A stretch of 64,000 bases of DNA from the NCBI GenBank assembly GCA_964509885.1, contig CAZDZL010000008.1:1-64000 (forward strand). The letters run 5' to 3'. Source of the stretch: Palsa-1447 sp964509885. GTDB taxonomy: Bacteria > Verrucomicrobiota > Verrucomicrobiia > Opitutales > Opitutaceae. The notes under the pieces are model-generated. The model ran no database searches, had not been told where the DNA came from, and saw only the letters and a program-made list of their open reading frames with translations. Positions 32,897 through 41,862 of the stretch are shown piece by piece; the stretch's first letter is position 1; each line of letters starts with the position of its first letter. The position numbers and the translations under genes were made by a program.

Positions 32897-34093
32897 TCAG
32901 GGCAGCATGCGCCAGATGCCGTGGAAGACCAGGCCCGCGTTGGCAACGCAGGTCCGGCCCCAGAAGCGACGGTCGCCCGGGGACAGGAGGTTGAACGCGA
33001 GGGTCATGGGAAGGAGCGTGCGCGCCGCGGCCCAGTAGCCGCTCCACACGTTGTAACCGAGAAACCAATACAGAACCGCGAAGCCCACGGCGACCCGCCA
33101 CCAGGGCTCGGAATACCGCCGCCGGAGCAGGATGTCGAGGGACTGGAACCCCAGCCCCGCGGCGCCGATCAGCCCGAACAGGTACCGCGAGTCGAAGTTG
33201 CCCTGGCAGAGCTGCCCCAGGCAGCGGCCGCAGTGGCGCACGACGCCCACGCCCGGCCAGTCGAAGTTGCCCTGCCCCAGGGCCCCCGCGCCCGGCGCGG
33301 CGCGGGAGAGCCAGGCCGTCCATGCGAGCAGAGGGAGGACCGCGATGCACAGGCGGGCCGCGGCCCCGAGTAAGGGCCTTTTCCCGCGGGAGCCGCCCGG
33401 CCAGAGCGCCGTCGCCCCGAGGAGGCAGGTGTCGTGGACCATGCCCGCGACCGCGAGGGCCCCCGCCGCGGTCCAGGGCCTTCCCCTCCCCAGCGCCAGC
33501 ACCGCCAGCGCCAGGAGCAGAACGCCGGACAGGTCCCCCAGGGAGAGCCGGACGCAGTCCAGGGCGCCGACCGTCATCATGCAGCCCATCCACAACGCGA
33601 CGGCCCGCGGCCGCGGGGCCGCCCGGAGCTCCCGCCACACCAGCCAGGACAGGGCGAGCCACGCCGCGACGTTTTGCAGCGCATACACCTGGAGCACCGT
33701 CCACGGGTCGCCGCCGCCGATGATGTGCGCGGTCCACGAGAGGAGGATCCGCCGTTCCCGGTAGACGGGGTTGTCGAGCGCGTCCCGGATCTCCGGCGTG
33801 CGGGGGTCGGGCGCAACGGCCAGCTGGGCGCCGAACTGCCCGTCATAGCCCGTCCCGCCGTCCCTCGCCAGGGGAAGGGGCCGCAGGACCGGGAGCCGCT
33901 GCTCCCATTTCGGGCCTCCGAACGAAAGCAGCGACGTGAACCCCGTTCGCCCGTCCCACCTGAGGGCCACCATCGCGAGGACGAAGATCACCGCGGTCGC
34001 CACGGGCCTCCAGAAGGGGGACGGTTTCCGCGCGGCGGCGGGGTCGGGGCCGGTGGGCGCCGGCCCCTGCCGCCCTGTTGATAGCTCGTTCAC
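32897..34093 (-). CDS. Polytopic membrane protein, AZOBR_p60025-like / GT-C type
   Basis: 398 residues with about eight to nine hydrophobic segments. After an N-terminal helix comes RDGGTGYDGQFGAQLAVAPD and then NPVYRERRILLSW, a block typical of membrane proteins implicated in cell-surface glycopolymer formation. Others are VGALDCVRLSLGDLSGVLLL and GAAGLGFQSLDILLRRRYSE. Probably acts in sugar transfer to surface polymers, but no enzyme test is possible from the sequence. The gene stands alone between convergent MATE and the upstream PLP enzyme. Confidence 0.65.
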   Translation of the reverse strand: MNELSTGRQGPAPTGPDPAAARKPSPFWRPVATAVIFVLAMVALRWDGRTGFTSLLSFGGPKWEQRLPVLRPLPLARDGGTGYDGQFGAQLAVAPDPRTPEIRDALDNPVYRERRILLSWTAHIIGGGDPWTVLQVYALQNVAAWLALSWLVWRELRAAPRPRAVALWMGCMMTVGALDCVRLSLGDLSGVLLLALAVLALGRGRPWTAAGALAVAGMVHDTCLLGATALWPGGSRGKRPLLGAAARLCIAVLPLLAWTAWLSRAAPGAGALGQGNFDWPGVGVVRHCGRCLGQLCQGNFDSRYLFGLIGAAGLGFQSLDILLRRRYSEPWWRVAVGFAVLYWFLGYNVWSGYWAAARTLLPMTLAFNLLSPGDRRFWGRTCVANAGLVFHGIWRMLP

Positions 34094-34136
34094 GACGGCT
34101 CGTGATCAATGACGCGGACGCGGCGGAGGCAAAGCT

Positions 34137-35651
34137 TTACCCGAGCGCCTCGGCGAGCGCGGCGATGATCTCGTCGGCCGGCTCGGTCCCCACGCAGAGG
34201 CGCAGGAGGTCGGGGTCGAGGCCGTTCGCGGAGAGCTCGGCGCGGCCCTCGGGCGTCGTCACCAGGCCGTAGTGGGCAAGGTACATGAAGGGGCAGATGA
34301 GCGTGGTGCGCATGCCGAAGCTCGGTCCCTTGGGCAGGCGCAGCCTGTCGTAGAAGCGGTCCAGCTTCCCGCGCAGCGTGAAGGAGATCATGCCGCCGGT
34401 CGCGCCGGGGGACCTCGATATCGCCAGGTAGTTGGCGCGCGAGGCGGCCTCGTGCGCCCAGTGCGTGGTGCGGACAGCCGGGTGCGTGGCCAGGAACGCG
34501 GCGACCCTCGGGGCGTTCTCCTCGATCCTCGAGAGCACCTCCCGCGTGTTGACGATCTGCGCGGCCAGGCGGGCTAGGTCCCGAGCGTAGGGCGGCTCGA
34601 CGATGATCGACACCCGTCGGCGCAGGAAGTCGGCGTCGGGCCCCGCGGGGTTGACGGCCACCAGGCCGGCGATGACGTCGCCCTCGTTGCCGGTGTACTT
34701 CGTGAGGCTCGTGGCCACCAGGTCGGCGTGGGGCAGGGCGTCGACGCTGAACGCAGAGGCGACCGACGGGTCGAGGATCAGCTTGACCGAGTGCTTCCGG
34801 CAGAGCGCCGCGAGGGCCGCCACGTCGGGGGTCTGGATGAGCGGATTCGAGGGGACCTCGGCCACCAGGCCGGCGATGCGCGGGCCCTTCTCGTCAAGGA
34901 GCCGCCCGAGCGCGGCCAGGTCCATCACGTCCGCCACGTGCAGGTAGTCCCCCGGAGATGCCGTGAACTTCCGCAGGATCGCTATGGTGTCCAGGTAGAG
35001 CCAGCCGAGCTGTATCCAGCCGGTGCGGCCCTTCGAGGCCTGGAGCTCGTTGACCGCGCGGAACGCCGCGTGGACCGCGTTCATGCCGCTGTTCGCGAGG
35101 AGCAGGTCCGCGTCGGCCGCCAGCGCGAACATGGGCCGAAGCACGCGCAGGACCTCCCCGCGCGCGTCCCCGCCGAAGGTCTCCTCGGAGCCGGGCACGG
35201 GCCCGGCGCCCATCGCGGATAGGCGGTCCTCGGCCTCGCGCGACGATAGGAAGCCCCCGATGTTCTGGAGGTAGAGCTTCGCGAGCTGCGCGAGCTCGGC
35301 CGACTCCGGGTGCGACACGCCGAAGACGCCCTCGCCCGCGAACGAGGCCGCGGACGTGCCGGCGGGGGAGGACGCCTGGAGGTGGGAGAGGAGCCGGCCG
35401 GCCATGCGGCGCGACGACGCGAGCCAGAGCGTCCTCTTCCCGAGGCCGTTCCTCTCCGCGAGCACGGCGGCGAGGCGCCTGGCGAAGGGGTGGACAAGGA
35501 ACCTGGGGTAGCCGCTCTGGAGCCTGGCGGTGACCGCCGGGTCCTTCTCCTCGTATCCCCGGACGTCGGCCATGGTCGGCAGGCTGCACGAGACGGCGTG
35601 AGGGCTGTCGGGTATGGGCGTGCCCAGGGGGATGTGCGCGAACGCCTGCAT
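34137..35651 (-). CDS. Cystathionine gamma-synthase-like PLP enzyme of the fungal (STR2) type
   Basis: 504 residues, longer than ordinary bacterial trans-sulfuration enzymes (about 390). The N-terminal extension (FAHIPLGTPIPDSPHAVSCS, SLPTMADVRGYEEKDPAV, GYPRFLVHPFARRLA) resembles that of yeast-type cystathionine gamma-synthase. The core carries LLANSGMNAVHAAFRAVNEL, VAEVPSNPLIQTPDVAALAA, LILDPSVASAF and the PLP-lysine block DLVATSLTKYTGNEGDVIAG. It should join O-acylhomoserine and cysteine, on the path to methionine. No other sulfur genes are adjacent. Confidence 0.85.
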   Translation of the reverse strand: MQAFAHIPLGTPIPDSPHAVSCSLPTMADVRGYEEKDPAVTARLQSGYPRFLVHPFARRLAAVLAERNGLGKRTLWLASSRRMAGRLLSHLQASSPAGTSAASFAGEGVFGVSHPESAELAQLAKLYLQNIGGFLSSREAEDRLSAMGAGPVPGSEETFGGDARGEVLRVLRPMFALAADADLLLANSGMNAVHAAFRAVNELQASKGRTGWIQLGWLYLDTIAILRKFTASPGDYLHVADVMDLAALGRLLDEKGPRIAGLVAEVPSNPLIQTPDVAALAALCRKHSVKLILDPSVASAFSVDALPHADLVATSLTKYTGNEGDVIAGLVAVNPAGPDADFLRRRVSIIVEPPYARDLARLAAQIVNTREVLSRIEENAPRVAAFLATHPAVRTTHWAHEAASRANYLAISRSPGATGGMISFTLRGKLDRFYDRLRLPKGPSFGMRTTLICPFMYLAHYGLVTTPEGRAELSANGLDPDLLRLCVGTEPADEIIAALAEALG

Positions 35652-35791
35652 TCAGCCCGAGTGTTGGCCGCGCGGCCCCCATGGCAACCGGAAGCGTGGG
35701 GAAACCGTGTCATGTACAGCCCCCCGATTGCGCTTTTTTTCAATGGCGCGCCCGGCTACGTTCGGCCCGTCCCCCTCAACCCCAAAAAACC

Positions 35792-36217
35792 ATGATACAC
35801 GCACTCACAAGCCTGAGCCCCCTCGCGGTCCTCGTCGTCTCCATCGCCGCGTTCGCCATAGGCGCCGTCTGGTATTCCCCGATGCTGTTCTCCAAGGCGT
35901 GGATGACGGAGATGAGGATGACCCCCGAGCAGGCGCAGGCCGCCAGCAAGGGGAAGATACCGCTCATGATGGGCGGCGGCTTCCTCTGCACCGTCGTCTC
36001 CACGCTCGCGCTCGCGGTGCTGGTCGCGGCGCACCATTGCTCGAGCCCGCTCAAGGGGGCCGAGCTCGGGCTCTTTGTCGGCGCGGGCCTCGTAGCCTCC
36101 CGTCAGGCGACAAACTCGATCTTCGAGATGCGCTCACTCAAGCATTTCCTGATCGTCGGGGGCCACGACGTCGTCCAGTTCACGGTCATCGGGGCCATAC
36201 TCGCCGTCTGGCGCTGA
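35792..36217 (+). CDS. DUF1761 membrane protein
   Basis: 141 residues with four membrane helices. The N-terminus VVSIAAFAIGAVWYSPMLFS and KAWMTEMRMTPEQAQ is the DUF1761 signature; the later part has LCTVVSTLALAVLVAAHHCS and a conserved end, FEMRSLKHFLIVGGHDVVQF. Function unknown. The start is ATG 35792, preceded by CCCCAAAAAACC rather than a Shine-Dalgarno sequence. The next gene starts 3 bases after the stop, probably co-transcribed. Confidence 0.85.
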   Translation: MIHALTSLSPLAVLVVSIAAFAIGAVWYSPMLFSKAWMTEMRMTPEQAQAASKGKIPLMMGGGFLCTVVSTLALAVLVAAHHCSSPLKGAELGLFVGAGLVASRQATNSIFEMRSLKHFLIVGGHDVVQFTVIGAILAVWR

Positions 36218-36220
36218 TCG

Positions 36221-36982
36221 TTGAAGATCATCTCCTGGAACGTCAACGGGGTGAGGGCCGCCCTGAAGAAGGGCCTCCTCGACTTCATCGCGGAGTGCGA
36301 CGCTGACGTATACTGCCTCCAGGAGACGAAGGCCCACCCCGGCGACGTCCAGCACGTCACGTGGCCGAAGGGCTATGAGATGTTTTGGAACAGCGCGGAA
36401 AAGAAGGGCTACAGCGGCACCGCGGTCCTCACCCGCGTGAAGCCCAAGAACATCTGGAATGGCATCGGCGCCGCGGTCCACGACACGGAGGGCCGCGTGC
36501 TCGCCGCGGAATTCCCGGACTTCTGGCTCGTGAACGTATACCAGCCCAACTCCCAGCGCGGGCTCACCCGGCTCGACTACAGGGTCGGGAAGTGGGACCC
36601 GGCGTTCCGCAGGTACCTGAAGGGGCTCCAGGCGAAGGGTAAGCCCGCGGTCTTCTGCGGCGACCTGAACGTCGCCCACGAGGACATCGACCTGGCGAAC
36701 CCCAGGACGAACCGGCGCAACGCGGGTTTCACGGACGAGGAGAGGCGAAGCTTCGGCAGGCTTCTCGACGCGGGCTTCGTCGACACGTTCCGGGAATTCG
36801 AGAAGGGACCCGGGCACTACTCGTGGTGGAGCCAGATGGGCGACTGCAGGGCCCGCAACGTCGGGTGGCGCGTCGACTACTTTGTGGCCGCGCAGAAGCT
36901 CAAGGGGGCGCTCAAGAGGGCGTGGATCAGCCCCGGGGTGATGGGCAGCGACCACTGCCCCGTCGGGCTCGAGATCGGCTGA
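36221..36982 (+). CDS. xthA: Exodeoxyribonuclease III
   Basis: 253 residues. All catalytic blocks of the XthA/APE1 family are present: ISWNVNGVRAALKKGLLDFI (Asn), LQETKAHPGDVQ (Glu), PAVFCGDLNVAHEDIDLANP (Asp/Asn), CRARNVGWRVDYFV and GSDHCPVGLEIG (Asp-His). It removes abasic sites and 3' blocks in DNA base-excision repair. TTG start with no better alternative, since the family N-terminus begins exactly there. Confidence 0.97.
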   Translation: MKIISWNVNGVRAALKKGLLDFIAECDADVYCLQETKAHPGDVQHVTWPKGYEMFWNSAEKKGYSGTAVLTRVKPKNIWNGIGAAVHDTEGRVLAAEFPDFWLVNVYQPNSQRGLTRLDYRVGKWDPAFRRYLKGLQAKGKPAVFCGDLNVAHEDIDLANPRTNRRNAGFTDEERRSFGRLLDAGFVDTFREFEKGPGHYSWWSQMGDCRARNVGWRVDYFVAAQKLKGALKRAWISPGVMGSDHCPVGLEIG

Positions 36983-37036
36983 CCCCCGGCATTTATCGGT
37001 TGGCCACCGCCGCCCGGCGGCCGCACTATCGCGGGC

Positions 37037-37576
37037 GTGAGGCTCGTCATAAAGGTCTTCGGCACCCTGTTCGGGGTGTGGGTCATCCTCGTCCTGGTCG
37101 GGTTCATCCTGCCGGGGCACTACAGGGTGGAGCGCTCGACCGTCATCAACGCCGGGCCCGCGAGGATATTCCCGCTCGTCGGGGACCTGAAGGCCTGGCG
37201 CCGGTGGGGCGTGTGGTTCGCGAGGGACCCCGGGATGCAGATCGAGTACTCCCCGGCGACGACGGAGGTCGGCGCCTGGAGCCAGTGGAAGAGCAAGAGC
37301 CAGGGCGACGGCAAGATGACGATCTCCAAGGTCCACCCGACGGACGACTTCGAGTACAGGATGGAGTTCGCGGACGTCGGCATGGTCTCCCGCGGGACGA
37401 TGGCGCTTGCGCCGGAGCCGGGCGGCGGGACGCGGGTGACCATGGCGATGGACGGCGACCTCGGGCACAACCCCCTCTACCGCTGGTTCGGCGTGTTCAT
37501 GAACAAGCTCGTGGGGCCCGACTTCGAGGAGGGGCTCGCGAACCTTAAGAGGCTGGGCGAGGCCCCGGCCCGTTGA
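37037..37576 (+). CDS. SRPBCC (polyketide-cyclase/START-like) family protein with N-terminal membrane helix
   Basis: 179 residues. N-terminal hydrophobic helix (FGTLFGVWVILVLVGFILPG), then an SRPBCC fold: RVERSTVINAGPARIFPLVG, DLKAWRRWGVWFARDPGMQI and RMEFADVGMVSRGTMALAPE, ending MNKLVGPDFEEGLANLKRLG. Such proteins bind hydrophobic ligands; no substrate can be named. GTG start. The downstream deamidase gene follows within a few bases or overlaps by 4 bases, depending on its start. Confidence 0.85.
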   Translation: MRLVIKVFGTLFGVWVILVLVGFILPGHYRVERSTVINAGPARIFPLVGDLKAWRRWGVWFARDPGMQIEYSPATTEVGAWSQWKSKSQGDGKMTISKVHPTDDFEYRMEFADVGMVSRGTMALAPEPGGGTRVTMAMDGDLGHNPLYRWFGVFMNKLVGPDFEEGLANLKRLGEAPAR

Positions 37577-37581
37577 GCGCC

Positions 37582-38088
37582 ATGCCCGCGAGGGACCTGA
37601 AGGCGCTCATGCTCCGGGAGCCGGGGCTCACGCTCGCCGTCGCGGAGAGCCTCACGGGCGGATGGCTCCAGGCCAGGATAACCGCGATCGAGGGGGCGTC
37701 GGAGTTCTTCCTGGGCGGCATCACCGCCTACGCGCTGGAGCAGAAGGTGCGTCACCTCCACGTGGGGCGCGCGAGGGCGCAGGCCGTGAACAGCGTCTCG
37801 GAGGCCGTGGCCCGGGAGATGGCCCGGGGCGCCTGCGACCTCTTCAGGGCGAAGGTCGGCGTCGCCACGACCGGCTACGCGCAGGCGTCGGGGCCGCAGG
37901 GCGTGAAGGTGCCGTTCGCCTGGTGGGCCGTGGCCCGCAGGAAGCCCCACGGGAGCTTTGACTACGCCAGCGGCTGCGTGACCGTCCCGGGTCTCTCCCG
38001 GGTCGCCGTGCAGAGGCGCGTGGCCGACCTGGCCTTCGACGCCCTCGTCGGGTTCCTCAGGGGGCCAGCTGGGCCACGTACGCCATGA
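37582..38088 (+). CDS. pncC: CinA C-terminal-domain nicotinamide-nucleotide amidohydrolase-like protein
   Basis: 168 residues from the ATG at 37582; an in-frame TTG at 37573 is possible. It matches the stand-alone PncC/CinA domain: LTLAVAESLTGGWLQARITA, EFFLGGITAYALEQKVRHLH, NSVSEAVAREMARGACDLFR and VGVATTGYAQASGPQGVKVP. The family turns NMN into NaMN in pyridine nucleotide recycling. The C-terminus overlaps the convergent SYLF gene by 32 bases. Confidence 0.85.
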   Translation: MPARDLKALMLREPGLTLAVAESLTGGWLQARITAIEGASEFFLGGITAYALEQKVRHLHVGRARAQAVNSVSEAVAREMARGACDLFRAKVGVATTGYAQASGPQGVKVPFAWWAVARRKPHGSFDYASGCVTVPGLSRVAVQRRVADLAFDALVGFLRGPAGPRTP

Positions 38089-38755
38089 GCGGCTGCACCT
38101 CGCCGGGGGGCGTCACCCAGTCGCTGTAGAGCAGCTCCGGCATCGTGTAGCTCGTGTTGTAGAGGGTGAAGTTGGCGATGTCGTTGCGCTGGACGTGCCC
38201 CGCCTTGACCGTGGCGCCCGCGTAGAGGCCGACGGAGCGCGAGTAGACGAGGACGGGGGCGATGAAGGTGTCCTTGGCGTTGTTCTCGTACTCGGCCGAG
38301 CTCGGGCCCGCGACGGCCTTCGCGTCGACGCCGATGTTGAAGCGGCTCGTGAAGAGCAGCCGCGGGGTCGCGTCGTCCGTCAGGATGCAGACGGTGTCGA
38401 CCGTCTTAGCCCCGATCTGCAGCCCCAGGCTCGCCTCGCTGGCGTCGATCAGGACCGGCAGGCTCCAGCGCCCGTTCGGCTTCTTGACCATGATGACCCC
38501 GTAGCCGCCCTTTACGCCGAAGATGAAGCCCGCCTTGAACTGGCTCAGGATCATCACCGCCCGGGCCTTCTGCCACACGCCCTGCGGGATGGCGGTCGCG
38601 GGGTTGGCCATGAACTCCCGCACGATCGCCTCGCAGGTCTCGACGCGGACGACGAGGTCGGACCGCGGCGTGCTCGAGTCATTGGCGTGCAGGGACGTGG
38701 CGCCCAGGATCGCGACGAGGGGCAAAAGGAGGAGTTTCTTGATGGCGTGATTCAT
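38057..38755 (-). CDS. Exported SYLF-domain (YSC84-like) protein
   Basis: 232 residues with signal peptide (KKLLLLPLVAILGATSLHAN). The SYLF domain spans about 35-225: AIPQGVWQKARAVMILSQFK, AGFIFGVKGGYGVIMVKKPN, GRWSLPVLIDASEASLGLQI, GAKTVDTVCILTDDATPRLL and VLVYSRSVGLYAGATVKAGH. Eukaryotic SYLF proteins bind phosphoinositides; bacterial ones are secreted with unknown roles. No Shine-Dalgarno sequence precedes the ATG. Confidence 0.9.
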   Translation of the reverse strand: MNHAIKKLLLLPLVAILGATSLHANDSSTPRSDLVVRVETCEAIVREFMANPATAIPQGVWQKARAVMILSQFKAGFIFGVKGGYGVIMVKKPNGRWSLPVLIDASEASLGLQIGAKTVDTVCILTDDATPRLLFTSRFNIGVDAKAVAGPSSAEYENNAKDTFIAPVLVYSRSVGLYAGATVKAGHVQRNDIANFTLYNTSYTMPELLYSDWVTPPGEVQPLMAYVAQLAP

Positions 38756-38859
38756 AGAGGAGGCGGTCGCGGGCCCGCAGGGGACCGCCGAGGGATCAAA
38801 ACAGGGTGAGGACGACTTGGAAAGCGCGGAGTGGGGTAAGTTCCGGCCGTCCGCGGGGC

Positions 38860-39231
38860 CTAGTCCAGGCCGCGGGCCGCCAGCTGGTCCTCGTCCCAGC
38901 CCAGGAAGTGGCCGAGCTCGTGCAGGTAGGTGAGGCGGACCTCCTCCCGGTAGGCCCCGACGTCCTCGCCGGCGAAGTCCCAGAGGTTGGCCGTGTAGAT
39001 GTGGATCTGCGCGGGCGCGGCGTCGCCCGCCCCCGGCTCCTCCCCGTGGGGGCGGCCCGTGAAGAGCCCGAGGAGGTCCGGCTCGAAGCCCTCGGCGAGG
39101 ACGTCCGGCCCCGGCGCGGACTCGAAGTGGACCGGCACGGCGCGCGCGGCCCCCCGGATGTCCGTGGGCAGCTCGCGCTGGGTGGCGGCGACCGCCTCGG
39201 AGGCGATCCGCTCTAGCCTCGAGGCCTTCAT
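38860..39231 (-). CDS. Small zincin-like metallopeptidase (possible Zincin_1 family)
   Basis: 123 residues with the family block YREEVRLTYLHELGHFLGWD: zinc motif HELGH followed by the third ligand Asp in GWDEDQL. Preceding segments LGLFTGRPHGEEPGAG and QIHIYTANLWDFAGEDVGAY also fit. Its ATG overlaps the stop of the ABC permease gene (ATGA), so it belongs to that operon. Such small zincins have no known substrate. Confidence 0.85.
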   Translation of the reverse strand: MKASRLERIASEAVAATQRELPTDIRGAARAVPVHFESAPGPDVLAEGFEPDLLGLFTGRPHGEEPGAGDAAPAQIHIYTANLWDFAGEDVGAYREEVRLTYLHELGHFLGWDEDQLAARGLD

Positions 39232-41012
39232 CGCGCCTCTGTCGAGAGGTCGAACGCCTCGAACCTCTCGCCCAGGAACCACACGCCCACCGCCGCCTCC
39301 CCCGCGAGGATCAGGAGCGCCGCCGCTGTCGCCAGGACGATGCCGGCCGAGGTCCCCAGCACCCAGGAGGACGAGAAGTAGACGAGGGCCGCGGCGCCCG
39401 CCGCCGGCACGGCGACCAGGAGCGCGAACAGGAGCTGGAGCACGCCGAAGAGCAGGCGCTGCCCGAACATCTCGATGCCGCCCGTCCTGGACCGCGTCGC
39501 CTGGTACCACGCGGGCATCAGGATCATCACCGTGTTGGGCACGATGAGCTGGATCAGGCAGAGGAGGGGCGCGACGAGCCCCAGGCAGACGGTCGCCGTC
39601 CCGCGCACGCCCGGCGTCAGCCACCCGAGGCTCCTTCCCGGGTCGAGGCAGGCCGCCGCGGCGAGGATGATGACCCAAAGGAGCGTGGTAAGGATGGCCG
39701 CGGGCGCCAGGAGCTCGCCCAGCGCGAGCCTCCATCCCTCAAGGGGGAAGGTCTTCAGGAGGTCCGCGTTCGGCAGGTCGCTGCGCAGGTCCTGCCTGGC
39801 GATCTGCGGGCCGAGGATGAGGGTGTAGCCGGCGGCGACGGCGCAGCAGAGGAGCACGAAGAGCCCGAAGGTGGCCCCGCCCTCGGGCGAGGTGCGCATC
39901 CTGAGGAAGGGCCCGGAGATGACGTACATCCAGACCGCCAGGCCGACGACGATCCCGACCGTCCTGCGCCCGAAGACCGCGCTCCGCAGCGAGAGGAGGT
40001 TCTTCCAGAGGAAGGCGACCTCGGGCAGCCCGCGCGGCGGCAGCGGGAACGGGCCCGACAGGGGCTTCAGCCTGGACCCGCCGAGCCTCGGCGATTCGCC
40101 GCGCTGCATGGCCGAGCGCATGGCGGAGCGCCTCGCCGCGATCGCCATCGAGCCCTCCTCAAACCGGGCGTTGGAGCTGGCCACCCAGTAGTAGTGGAGG
40201 CCGACGACGGCCAGGGCCGGGGGGAGCGCCGCGGCGAACTCCCGGTAGCCGGTCGCGAGGTACGGGCCGAGGACGATCCGGAACGGAAGCGTGAGCCAGT
40301 GGAAGGCCGGCGACTGCTGCAGCTGCCCGACCAGCCGGTCGGCACCGGCGCCGATGCCGCCGGGGTCCGAGAGGAAGGCTCCCACGAACCCGACCGACGA
40401 GAAATAGACCGCGACGACGTATGCGACGATCGCCGCCACGGCCGCCAGCCTCCAGAGCAGGAAGTGCCGGCTCCTCTCCCTCAGGACGGAGAGCATGAGG
40501 TTCGTGCCGTTCACGTGCAGGTCGATCGTCGCGAGGATGATCCACCAGCCGGCCGCGTGCAGCGCCCGGTGGCCGCCGAAGGAGCCCGATCGGCTGAAGA
40601 AAGCCGTGATGAGCACGGCCGAGAAGAGGATGGCGGCCTGGGTGCTCAGCAGCCGGTAGTGGATGAGGGACCTCCTCGGCACCGGGGCGGGGAAGAGGAA
40701 CGCGATCTCCGCCTCCGAGAACGCGAGCCCGGCCTTCTCGGGCGGCGACATCCACGCGTAAGCGACCCGGACGAGGCCGATGAGGCAGAGCAGCGCGCCG
40801 ACCAGGCCGGCGCCGAGGACCCCGGCGGTCTGGCCGCCCTGCGGGGAAAAGCCCGCGCGGGCGCCGCCCATCTGCCTGACAACGAAGAAATACAGGTACG
40901 CCGCGGCCGACGCCGCGCCGATGAGGTACTTCGGCTGGCGCAGGCGGCCCAGGCGTTGGACGACGAGGTTGCGCAGCGTCGTGAGCCGCAGGTAGAGGAG
41001 GGCGCCGATCAT
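39228..41012 (-). CDS. Putative ABC exporter membrane protein (ABC-2-like)
   Basis: 594 residues with about ten to twelve hydrophobic segments. N-terminal LYLRLTTLRNLVVQRLGRLR and KYLIGAASAAAYLYFFVVRQ begin the first half, then GLAFSEAEIAFLFPAPVPRR, a segment found in putative ABC exporters. The second half has FLWKNLLSLRSAVFGRRTVG and FPLEGWRLALGELLAPAAIL. It follows the ATP-binding gene by 19 bases and overlaps the small metallopeptidase gene. Transport substrate unknown. Confidence 0.8.
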   Translation of the reverse strand: MIGALLYLRLTTLRNLVVQRLGRLRQPKYLIGAASAAAYLYFFVVRQMGGARAGFSPQGGQTAGVLGAGLVGALLCLIGLVRVAYAWMSPPEKAGLAFSEAEIAFLFPAPVPRRSLIHYRLLSTQAAILFSAVLITAFFSRSGSFGGHRALHAAGWWIILATIDLHVNGTNLMLSVLRERSRHFLLWRLAAVAAIVAYVVAVYFSSVGFVGAFLSDPGGIGAGADRLVGQLQQSPAFHWLTLPFRIVLGPYLATGYREFAAALPPALAVVGLHYYWVASSNARFEEGSMAIAARRSAMRSAMQRGESPRLGGSRLKPLSGPFPLPPRGLPEVAFLWKNLLSLRSAVFGRRTVGIVVGLAVWMYVISGPFLRMRTSPEGGATFGLFVLLCCAVAAGYTLILGPQIARQDLRSDLPNADLLKTFPLEGWRLALGELLAPAAILTTLLWVIILAAAACLDPGRSLGWLTPGVRGTATVCLGLVAPLLCLIQLIVPNTVMILMPAWYQATRSRTGGIEMFGQRLLFGVLQLLFALLVAVPAAGAAALVYFSSSWVLGTSAGIVLATAAALLILAGEAAVGVWFLGERFEAFDLSTEAR

Positions 41013-41031
41013 GCGGGAGGGCGGGGCGCCT

Positions 41032-41763
41032 TCAGGTCTCCGACCCGCCGGTCGCGCGGATGAAGATCTCCTCGAGGCTCACGTTGGCCTCGCCGTTGCT
41101 GAACTGTGCCGCGACCTCCGCCAGCGTGCCGTCGGCCACCTTCTCCCCCTTCTTGAGGATGAGGACGTTCGTGCACACCTCCTGGAGGAGGTGAAGCAGG
41201 TGGGAGCTGAGGACGACCGCCGCACCCTCGCGCGCGCGCCGCACGATGGAGTCCTTCATGCGCCGGATGCCGAGGGGGTCGAGCCCCGTCAGCGGCTCGT
41301 CGAAGAACATCACCCGCGGCGAGTGCAGGAGCCCGCACGCGATCACGAGCTTCTGCTTCATGCCGCGGGAAAGCTCCCCGGGCAGCACGTCGGCCTTCTC
41401 CGCAAGCTCGAGCTCCTCGAGGAGCGGCCTCGCGATGGCCTCGCTGTCGGCGACGCCGTAGATCCTCGCGACGAAAGTCAGGTGCTGGCGGACGGTCAGG
41501 TAGTCGAACAGGCGCGGCTCGTCCGGGAAGAACGCGAGCTGGCGCTTCGCGGCCACGGGGTCGGCCGACAGGTCGTGGCCCGCGATGCGGACCGTGCCGC
41601 CGGAGGGCGGGATGATCCCCGCGAGGCAGCGCAGCGTGGTCGTCTTGCCGGCCCCGTTGGGGCCGACGAGGCCCAGCACCTCGCCCGGCTTCACGGTGAG
41701 CGACAGGTTCCGGACGGCCGTGAAGCTGCCGTATTGCTTGGTAAGCGCCTCAACCTCAATCAT
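41032..41763 (-). CDS. ABC transporter ATP-binding protein
   Basis: 243 residues. Walker A LVGPNGAGKTTTLRCLAGII, Q-loop region LAFFPDEPRLFDYLTVRQHL, signature PGELSRGMKQKLVIACGLLH, Walker B RVMFFDEPLTGLDPLGIRRM and H-loop LSSHLLHLLQEV. First gene of a three-gene minus-strand operon with the putative permease and a small zincin. The ATG at 41763 is preferred because MIEVEALTKQYGSFTAV is the family start; the upstream in-frame extension is not conserved. Confidence 0.92.
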   Translation of the reverse strand: MIEVEALTKQYGSFTAVRNLSLTVKPGEVLGLVGPNGAGKTTTLRCLAGIIPPSGGTVRIAGHDLSADPVAAKRQLAFFPDEPRLFDYLTVRQHLTFVARIYGVADSEAIARPLLEELELAEKADVLPGELSRGMKQKLVIACGLLHSPRVMFFDEPLTGLDPLGIRRMKDSIVRRAREGAAVVLSSHLLHLLQEVCTNVLILKKGEKVADGTLAEVAAQFSNGEANVSLEEIFIRATGGSET

Positions 41764-41862
41764 CGGCGGGAACGCTGCGCGCTCGCGCCGCCCGGGGCAA
41801 GTCCATCGGGGCAAAATCAGGTAACCAAGGGCGGCCGCGGCCGTCATACTGCTTACTCCAAA

